A DNA stretch of 64,000 bases from contig CAYFGK010000016.1 in the NCBI GenBank assembly GCA_964342305.1, forward strand, positions 1 through 64,000. The letters are read 5' to 3'. Every line of letters begins with the position of its first letter. Within the stretch, counting starts at the first letter, position 1. The notes below the pieces were generated by a model. The model made no database searches, was not told where the DNA came from, and saw only the letters and a program-made list of their open reading frames with translations. The position numbers and the translations under genes are program-made. Below are positions 35,375 through 41,928 of this stretch, piece after piece. This DNA comes from DT-110 sp964342305. GTDB taxonomy: Bacteria > Bacteroidota > Bacteroidia > Chitinophagales > Saprospiraceae.

Positions 35375-38230
35375 TTAGTTAGGAACGGCCGTTACCGGTA
35401 CCCCTTCTTTATCGAGCATGACGGGTTCTCCAAACCCAAGTTCCTTCAGACGGTCAGCCTGCGTTTTGGCATCACCTACCACCAGGTAAACCATATTGGC
35501 CGGGTCCATATAGGTACCGATCAGGTTACGGGCCCGGTCGAGGGTCATATTCATCACCTTCTGCTGATCCCGCTTGATGTAATCCATGGGCAGGTTAAAG
35601 GTAGATATGTTTTCCAGGATTCCGATTTTGTCGCCCAGTGTCTCGTATTCCAGAGCATTACCCTTGAGGATAGTACTCTTAGTAAGATCCAGGTCTTCTT
35701 CGTTATAGCCATTCTGATAGTTCTCCAGAATATCCTTGATCAGCGCGGAAGATTCCAGGGTTACGTTTGATCGTACGCTGGAGGAGGCTGCGAAGTACCC
35801 TTGGTTCTGGCGACGCGGAATAAAAGAGTACGCACCGTAGGTGTAGCCTTTTTCTTCCCGCAACTGCTGGAACAGGCGTGAGGATGTTCCTGATCCGAGG
35901 CGCTGGTTGACGAATGATAACTCCATATAGGCATCATCATTACCCTTAACCGAAGGCTGTCCGACGTAGAGTACGGATTGCTTGGCATCGGGAATATCCA
36001 CAAAGTACACCTTGGGTTCGTCCGTTGCCTGGGCTACGGGTACCTCAGGAATATCCACTGGTTTGGCTTCCCATTTTTCTTCCAGGGAGCTTAGAGCTTC
36101 CATTACTTCTGCCTTGGAGATGTTGCCGACTATATGGAAGCTGGCGATGGAAGGAGAGAAGTTGGCTTCGTAATAAGCCTTGAGGTCCTCCATTGTTATG
36201 GGGTCTACGGTTTCGGCTTTTCCAACGGAAGCATTGGAGAGTGGGTTTTCGGGGCCGTAGATCAGCTTATTGAAGACCTGACCGGCAATCACATTGGGCT
36301 GGCCGGCCCGCTGGCGGATGGTGGTCAGCGTAGCGTCTTTCAGGCGTGAAAACTCGTCCTCATCCCAGCGTGGCTCTAACAGGATCTCCTCGAATAATTG
36401 GTAGGTATCGTCAAACTTCCGCGACAGGCAGTTACCGTACACTGCGATGAATTCGGAGCTGGTGTACATGCCCAGGTTCGCGCCGAGCTGCCCTATGGCA
36501 TCTTCCAGTTCTTCCGGGGTTTTATTGGCGGTACCTTCCATCATTACGTCGGTGATCAGGTTGGCAGTACCAATTTTGTCGGGGTTATCCAGTAGCATAC
36601 CACCTTTCAGGCGCAGGCTGAAGTTGATAAGTGGCAGCTCTTCGTTGGTGATACCGTAGACTTGCATACCGTTGCTCAGTTCTGCCGTCCAGATCTTGGG
36701 TTCCTTAATCACGGGAGGCTCACCGAGTTCGGGGGGGGTGCTACGGTCGATCTCCGAAGGCGTTTTCTCAAAATCTTCGTTATCCTCGGGGAGGGGAGGA
36801 GCTTCGGCGCCCTGGACGATGTCCTCTTCTACGACGGAAGCAGTTTCAGAACCCTCGATCGCCAGTTCAGCTTGGCCGAGTGGCACAAAGCTGGTTTGAA
36901 TGTAGGGCTGTCCTTTGATATACGTTTCGTATACACGCATGACATCTTCCTTGGTAACATCCAGGATCTTTTGGATTTCTTCCTCCAGAGCATCGGGTGA
37001 ACCGTCAAAAACATTGGCATCGGCCAATTGGTACGACTTGAAGAAGACACTGGATAAACCATTGTAGAAGCTGGTCTCCTGGCGGTTTTTGATACGCTCC
37101 ATGTCGCGGTCGTCAATGCCATTTTCTTCGAAACGGGTCATGGCTTTTTGCACGGCGGCATACACGTCGTCCAGGTCCGTATCGGCATTAGCGCGTACGC
37201 GCAGGTTAAAGGCACCGGCGAGTTCACGGGTCGAATTGTAGGCGCTGGCGTTGGGCGCCAGTTTTTCTTCCTCCACAATGACCTGATAAAGTGGTGCCCG
37301 CTTACCCTGCGACAGGAGTTCACCCAGATACGTGAGCGGGTACGAATCGGGATGTCCGTCCTCAACGGTAGGCCATACCATGCGCATTTCGGGCAGTTGG
37401 GCAAAGTTGTCCTGGTGCATCAGTTTGATGTTCCCGTCGAGGCTGACGGGCATGGGATCCATAGGCTCGGGATTTCCGCGGGCCGGGATCTCTGCGAAGT
37501 ATTTTTCGATCAGGTCTTTTACTTCCTGCGATTCGATATCTCCGGCGATAACCATGGTTGCGTTATTGGGGCCGTACCATTTGTCGTAAAACTCCTTGAC
37601 GTCGGTGATCGTGGCAGCTTGCAGGTCTTCCAGGGATCCGATTACCTGCCAGTTGTAGGGGTGACCTTCGGGATAGAGGGCTTTGTCGATCACGTAGTTG
37701 GTGTGCCCGTAGGGCTGGTTGTCGACACGCTGGCGCTTTTCGTTCTTAACGACCTGTTTTTCGTTTTCCAATACGGGTTCGGTAACGGTGTTGATCATGA
37801 ATCCCATTCGGTCAGATTCCATCCACAGGATGCGCTCCAGGGCATCTTTGGGGATCGTTTCGTAGTAGATGGTTCCGTCGTTCCAGGTACCTCCGTTGAA
37901 TTCACCACCCAATTCTTCGATGGTTTTAAAGAAGTTACCCTTACCAACGTTTTCCGAATTCTGGAAGAGCATGTGTTCGAAGAAGTGCGCGAATCCGGTA
38001 CGTCCGGGTTTCTCGCGGTTCGAACCTACATTGAAAAGAATAGCTACGGAAACGATGGGATCGGAATCGTCCTCGTGCAGGATGATGTCGAGGCCGTTAT
38101 CCAATTCGTATTTCTCGTAGTCAATTTTGAAGGATTGCTGGGCGGCGTCATTGCCACCACCTTCGGTGTTGCAGGCACTGAACACCAATAGCATGATGAA
38201 GAGTAGCCCTGAGAATGGTCTGAGTTGCAT
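35375..38230 (-). CDS. M16-family zinc metallopeptidase lipoprotein (two M16 units)
   Basis: Predicted periplasmic or outer-membrane-anchored insulinase/pitrilysin-type peptidase of 951 residues. It has a signal peptide with lipobox FSAC, a catalytic M16 unit (about 35-460) with the inverted zinc motif H-F-F-E-H at 82-86 and the downstream glutamates in the TIYYETIPKDALERILWMESDRM block, an acidic linker (about 455-500), and a second, non-catalytic M16 unit (about 510-930) with the R/Y pair region. Such proteins degrade peptides inside a clamshell. The ATG at 38230 is preferred over the TTG two codons upstream. Confidence 0.93.
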   Translation of the reverse strand: MQLRPFSGLLFIMLLVFSACNTEGGGNDAAQQSFKIDYEKYELDNGLDIILHEDDSDPIVSVAILFNVGSNREKPGRTGFAHFFEHMLFQNSENVGKGNFFKTIEELGGEFNGGTWNDGTIYYETIPKDALERILWMESDRMGFMINTVTEPVLENEKQVVKNEKRQRVDNQPYGHTNYVIDKALYPEGHPYNWQVIGSLEDLQAATITDVKEFYDKWYGPNNATMVIAGDIESQEVKDLIEKYFAEIPARGNPEPMDPMPVSLDGNIKLMHQDNFAQLPEMRMVWPTVEDGHPDSYPLTYLGELLSQGKRAPLYQVIVEEEKLAPNASAYNSTRELAGAFNLRVRANADTDLDDVYAAVQKAMTRFEENGIDDRDMERIKNRQETSFYNGLSSVFFKSYQLADANVFDGSPDALEEEIQKILDVTKEDVMRVYETYIKGQPYIQTSFVPLGQAELAIEGSETASVVEEDIVQGAEAPPLPEDNEDFEKTPSEIDRSTPPELGEPPVIKEPKIWTAELSNGMQVYGITNEELPLINFSLRLKGGMLLDNPDKIGTANLITDVMMEGTANKTPEELEDAIGQLGANLGMYTSSEFIAVYGNCLSRKFDDTYQLFEEILLEPRWDEDEFSRLKDATLTTIRQRAGQPNVIAGQVFNKLIYGPENPLSNASVGKAETVDPITMEDLKAYYEANFSPSIASFHIVGNISKAEVMEALSSLEEKWEAKPVDIPEVPVAQATDEPKVYFVDIPDAKQSVLYVGQPSVKGNDDAYMELSFVNQRLGSGTSSRLFQQLREEKGYTYGAYSFIPRRQNQGYFAASSSVRSNVTLESSALIKDILENYQNGYNEEDLDLTKSTILKGNALEYETLGDKIGILENISTFNLPMDYIKRDQQKVMNMTLDRARNLIGTYMDPANMVYLVVGDAKTQADRLKELGFGEPVMLDKEGVPVTAVPN

Positions 38231-38496
38231 GAGCAAATGATTTTTTTTAAAAATAGCTGTTATGCTCCGATGGGACGAGAGAAAGTAGTCCTTTTAGTCA
38301 GCAAAACGTCGTTTTTAGACGGATAGGGGAAATCTCTATACCAAATCCCAATGTGCTTAAATCAGCATAAGTAAATGCCTTAAACGAAATTTTATGTGAC
38401 AAATTTCAATGTGATGCGCAACCCATTGATTAATGTCACCGTACATACCCGGGAAACTCGTTCTTTGATTCGCTAGTAACAAACCCTTACACTCTC

Positions 38497-38835
38497 ATGC
38501 ACACTAGAAACACTACAACGACAACCCAGAGGGTGTCGATGGGTAAGGCATTGTTCGTACTTGAATTGCTTGCCCATGAAGACACACAACTTGTTCTTGA
38601 CTTTTTTGGTGAATACCCTTGTGGCTCTTATCTGGACCTCCTGGTATCGACCCAATTGAACGCTGAAAGGTTAGAGTATTTGCTCGACCGGCTACTGGAA
38701 ACAAACGTACTGCTCGAAAAGGATTCAGTCTATGGCACTGAATACGAACCGAATTTTGATCGCTTGCGGGTAATTGCTAAAGGCACTAAGAAATTATCAC
38801 TTGGCATCGCTAAACAACCGGCCTTGGTCCGGTAG
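38497..38835 (+). CDS. Small winged-helix-like protein, possible regulator
   Basis: This 112-residue protein is not one I recognise with certainty. Residues 16-95 predict helix-helix-helix-strand-strand: ALFVLELLAHE, TQLVLDFFGEYP, SYLDLLVSTQLNAERLEYLLDRLLETNVLLEKDSVYG. This fits the ArsR/MarR-type winged helix, with the recognition helix at NAERLEYLLDRLLE. A second ATG at residue 15 is a possible start, since the first 14 residues are a Thr-rich stretch. It is flanked by 260 and 395 bases of noncoding DNA and stands alone. No metal-binding cysteines are arranged as in ArsR sensors. Confidence 0.6.
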   Translation: MHTRNTTTTTQRVSMGKALFVLELLAHEDTQLVLDFFGEYPCGSYLDLLVSTQLNAERLEYLLDRLLETNVLLEKDSVYGTEYEPNFDRLRVIAKGTKKLSLGIAKQPALVR

Positions 38836-39230
38836 ATCACATTCCTACTTTCAACATGATATTACTAGAAGCTCCCCGGAAAGGGGAGCTTCCCACGCCT
38901 CACTAGCTTCTCTGAAAAAAGATCACACCGGCAATTAACAGTTATGCACATTTTGTGGATAAGTGATGTTAGTGCCCGTTAGTTTACGTGTATAAAAATA
39001 ATTGGCTATCGCCCTGGTTTTCCGTAATTTACATATGGATTACGGGTGCTTGGGGCGTCAGTTTACTGGTTACCCGGTACCCACAAGATTTTAGTGATTT
39101 TTGCTTTCGGTCAGTCGTGGCTGATGTCCCCTGCCCGGGTAGGCGTGGAACCTGCTCATGCGGCAATACTCAGCAAAATGGAAAAGGAACGCGGCCCTGC
39201 TGACCTATTTGGTGAGTGGGCCCGGTCGTG
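38836..39230. other. 395-base noncoding region: stem-loop, inverted DnaA-box pair, orphan terminator
   Basis: Three items are visible. A 10-bp GC-rich stem-loop lies at 38868-38892, after the winged-helix gene. Two DnaA-box-like 9-mers face each other at 38942-38950 and 38954-38962. A CCGTAAT/ATTACGG hairpin lies near 39017-39040. The region ends at a plus-strand terminator (39219-39251). Short open frames here show no protein-like composition or start signal. Confidence 0.5.
38942..38962. promoter_or_regulatory. Inverted pair of DnaA-box-like 9-mers
   Basis: TTATGCACA and TGTGGATAA are separated by TTT. The second is the reverse complement of the consensus DnaA box TTATCCACA; the first has one mismatch. 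Only two boxes are present, too few for a replication origin, so a DnaA-regulated promoter or titration site is more likely if the site is real. Confidence 0.4.
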
Positions 39231-39251
39231 CTATACCGGGCCTTCGTTTTT
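39219..39251 (+). terminator. Intrinsic terminator (+) overlapping the DinB-family stop codon
   Basis: Stem GGCCCGGT/ACCGGGCC (39219-39226 with 39235-39242) is followed on the + strand by TTCGTTTTT. The nearest + gene ends 380 bases upstream, so what it terminates is unclear. The arm also encodes the last residues of the minus-strand gene. Confidence 0.6.
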
Positions 39252-39767
39252 GCTCTCCAGGTCAATGTCTCCGTAATAATTTGTCTGCTTGTCCGTCATC
39301 CACTTGGTGAGATACGTAATCTGTCCCACATGATACGAAGTATGTTCAATAACGTGGATCAGCATACTTATGCCGGTTTCCCGAAAAGCCTGAACCTGAT
39401 AGGTCGCCAGTAATTGCTCCGTTTGCAACTGGTTCAGGACCTCTTCGATTTCCTTTTCCACCGTATTCAGCATTTCTATTAGTTCACGGGAGGAAAACCG
39501 TTGCTTTCCCGAAAATTCCGTCGATCGCTGCCGTTGATCGGGGCGTTGCCCCAAACCACTGACAATCCACTGCCTGCTATTCCCACAAACGTGAACGACC
39601 AGGGTGCCAATGCTATTGGAAACCTTACTGGGCTGCTGCCAGATCTGTTCGGCCGAAAGCATACCCAGGCATTGCCGAATGCGGGAAAAGGATTCCTCGA
39701 ACAGTCGCCGCCTGACTTCCGTCAAAAGGGTAGCCTTGTAAATGCTGGAATATGCGGAAGGATTCAT
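39231..39767 (-). CDS. DinB/DUF1572-family putative metal-dependent enzyme
   Basis: This 178-residue four-helix-bundle protein has the family's His triad: LVVHVCGN at about 57-64 and HVIEHTSYHVGQ at about 138-149. DinB/YfiT-like proteins bind a metal at these histidines; several act as bacillithiol or mycothiol transferases, while DUF1572 members are uncharacterised. It starts 12 bases after the fabG stop on the same strand, probably one transcript. Confidence 0.85.
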   Translation of the reverse strand: MNPSAYSSIYKATLLTEVRRRLFEESFSRIRQCLGMLSAEQIWQQPSKVSNSIGTLVVHVCGNSRQWIVSGLGQRPDQRQRSTEFSGKQRFSSRELIEMLNTVEKEIEEVLNQLQTEQLLATYQVQAFRETGISMLIHVIEHTSYHVGQITYLTKWMTDKQTNYYGDIDLESKNEGPV

Positions 39768-39779
39768 GGAAGGTATCGT

Positions 39780-40526
39780 TTAAGTATTGAGGGCTCCGCA
39801 AACACTGAGGGTCTGACCGGAAACGTAGGTTCCAAGTTCGGAGCCCAGGAAGACACATACGTCTGCGATCTCATTGGCTTTACCAAAACGCTTAAGCGGA
39901 ATATTGCTCAGATAGGCATCGCGGGTGCTATCGTCCAGGGCATCGGTCATATCCGTCTCGATGAAACCAGGTGCAATGGCGTTAACCCGAATATTGCGGG
40001 AGCCCATTTCTTTGGCCAGCGATTTGGTGAAACCCAGGATACCTGCTTTGGAGGCCGCATAATTTGCCTGGCCGGCATTCCCGGTGACCCCAACAATGGA
40101 ACTCATATTGATGATCACCCCACCGCGGTTCTTCATCATAGGTCGCAGAGCGTGCTTACTGAGATTAAAGACCGATTTCAGATTTACGTGAATGACCCGG
40201 TCCCATTGCTCCTCCGTCATGCGCAGCATGAGGTTATCTTGAGTGATACCGGCATTATTGACCAGGATATCGAGTTTACCAAAGCGATCTAAAACCTCTT
40301 TGATCAATGCTTCGGCCTGTTCGTAAGAAGCGGCATCAGATTTTAGACCTACCGCTTCACTTCCCAATTCCTGGCAAGCTTTAACGACGGCGATGGCTTG
40401 CTCCTCGGATGAACGGTAGGTGAAAACTACCTTTGCCCCTTGTTCGGCAAAACGTTTGACAATGGCTTCCCCGATCCCACGGGATCCGCCGGTGACTAAG
40501 GCAACTTTGTCCTGCAGTAATTTCAT
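39780..40526 (-). CDS. fabG: 3-oxoacyl-[acyl-carrier-protein] reductase
   Basis: NADPH-dependent reductase of fatty-acid elongation. The 248-residue SDR protein has the cofactor motif TGGSRGIG (about 12-19), the NNAG motif (about 89-92), catalytic S in MSSIVGVTG (about 140) and Y-x-x-x-K in NYAASKAG (about 155-159). The length and sequence fit FabG closely. It is followed by the DinB-family gene. The divergent alpha/beta hydrolase lies beyond repeat copy E, which occupies half of the 377-base gap. Confidence 0.93.
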   Translation of the reverse strand: MKLLQDKVALVTGGSRGIGEAIVKRFAEQGAKVVFTYRSSEEQAIAVVKACQELGSEAVGLKSDAASYEQAEALIKEVLDRFGKLDILVNNAGITQDNLMLRMTEEQWDRVIHVNLKSVFNLSKHALRPMMKNRGGVIINMSSIVGVTGNAGQANYAASKAGILGFTKSLAKEMGSRNIRVNAIAPGFIETDMTDALDDSTRDAYLSNIPLKRFGKANEIADVCVFLGSELGTYVSGQTLSVCGALNT

Positions 40527-40683
40527 GTGTCCTGTGTAGGTTGGTTTGGCGGTAAAGGTAGGTAATTATACTACTTCCCAAAAAGTTTGGCGGGAGTCAA
40601 AACTGTTCCTGTTGGTACACGTACGGCACAAAGTGGGCGGGAATTCCCTCTCTAATTCGTTGCCGGGATATAATTCCGTAGAT

Positions 40684-40876
40684 TAACGTGAGGTTGGGCC
40701 CGATCTATGAATTTTTCAAAGAACTTGCTTGAGTGCTAAACATAGCATCTCACGTTGAATTTGGTATTGGGTAGTATCATTTACTTAAATCCGGTTACCC
40801 TATACTTACTACCCTATACCGGGAGGTTGGGCATTAAATATCTTGCCTTAACGAAATAGTCTGTGCTCAACCTCAC
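40684..40876 (+). repeat. Tripartite hairpin MITE-like element, copy E
   Basis: It begins TAACGTGAGGTTGGGCC and ends CTGTGCTCAACCTCAC. The hairpins have arms 40684-40700/40746-40756, about 40760-40780/40800-40820 and 40820-40833/40862-40876. It lies between divergent fabG and the hydrolase gene, ending 27 bases before the hydrolase start, so any promoter of that gene must be inside or at the edge of the element. The rest of the gap up to 40684 shows no other signal apart from a fabG-proximal TACCTTTA. Confidence 0.85.
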
Positions 40877-40903
40877 CATAGAGTACTTCAAACCGGCTCA
40901 TCT

Positions 40904-41749
40904 ATGCCTGATCTGCTCCTCTTGTCCGACTTTTCGGACTTCCTGTTATGGTTGGTTTTAGGGTTCATTGGGTTGTTGATTTTGGGCAATCTGTTTACCG
41001 GACCGTTGCAGCACTGGTTTATTTTCCGGCCACGGACCCTGCCTCCCGATCATTCCTTCGATCTGCCTCACCCGTATGTTGAGCACCGGATAGATACGGA
41101 TCACGGGGGTCGTATTAACCTGCTTTGGTTTCAAAATCCCGTTTCGCCCAGGGGACTGGTCCTTTACTGCCACGGAAACGCCAGTACCGTCGATTCCTGG
41201 AATCCGACCCTGGCCTTTTTGCAAAAGCAAGACTACCAATTGATCACCTTTGATTACCGTGGATATGGTAAAAGCACCGGTCGCCGGAGTCAGGAAAATC
41301 TGTACCGCGATGCTGAGGCCGTTTACCAATGGGTGCGTAGGCAATCGCCTGATTTACCGATGATCCTGTACGGCCGGTCCATGGGGTCGACCTTCGCGAC
41401 CCGTTTAGCAGCACGATTCCCTGCCGACTACCTGATATTGGAAACCCCGTTCTCGGGCATGAAGCGCTTGTTCTTTTCGTACTATCCCTTCCTGCCAAAG
41501 GTGTTTCGTTTTCGCTACACCTTTCCTACGTATCGCTATCTGAAGCGGGTTGCTATTCCCGTATTGATCCTTCAGGGTACCAGCGACCGGATCGTTCCTT
41601 TCCGCAATGCCATGCAGCTGACCCAATACCTTAAATCAACCGATCGATTCGTGCGTATTGATGGGGGAGGGCACCGAAATTTAGCCACTTTTGCAGCCTA
41701 CCGAAAAGAGGTGGGAAGGGTTTTGAAGACGGTTCACGATAAACGGTAG
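40904..41749 (+). CDS. Alpha/beta hydrolase (membrane-anchored, BEM46/ABHD13-like)
   Basis: This 281-residue protein has an N-terminal hydrophobic anchor (about 12-36). A serine hydrolase domain follows, with the oxyanion HG motif in LYCHGNAST (about 86-94), nucleophile S in YGRSMGST (about 149), D in GTSDRIVPF (about 227) and H in GGGHRNLATF (about 257). The YHGN...GRSMGS pattern matches the BEM46/ABHD13 group of uncharacterised hydrolases. A short word-repeat tract (41738-41770) overlaps its 3' end. Confidence 0.88.
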   Translation: MPDLLLLSDFSDFLLWLVLGFIGLLILGNLFTGPLQHWFIFRPRTLPPDHSFDLPHPYVEHRIDTDHGGRINLLWFQNPVSPRGLVLYCHGNASTVDSWNPTLAFLQKQDYQLITFDYRGYGKSTGRRSQENLYRDAEAVYQWVRRQSPDLPMILYGRSMGSTFATRLAARFPADYLILETPFSGMKRLFFSYYPFLPKVFRFRYTFPTYRYLKRVAIPVLILQGTSDRIVPFRNAMQLTQYLKSTDRFVRIDGGGHRNLATFAAYRKEVGRVLKTVHDKR

Positions 41750-41928
41750 ACGGCTCACGGTCCACGGTTCAAACAGGCTGACCGGGAACGCAAAATTTTT
41801 ATTCAACAACCAAAATCGAAATTGAGCACTTAGCACTGACCATTGATCATTCCAATACCGGGAACAACTCAAAAAAGGAGCAAGAGTCTCCTTTGGAGTG
41901 AACGAAAACACCCTTGGCGAAGTCGGTT

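Noticed and set aside
37148..38191. 347-codon open frame on the + strand
   Set aside because: It is fully antisense to the M16 peptidase, whose HxxEH motif and two M16 units are clear. The + frame has no recognisable domain.
38942..38962. Possible replication origin
   Set aside because: Only two DnaA-like boxes, no dnaA/dnaN context, no AT-rich unwinding region with repeats.
38988..39276. Short open frames in the gap before the DinB-family gene
   Set aside because: Low-quality composition, no start signal, overlapping frames, and one runs through the terminator stem.
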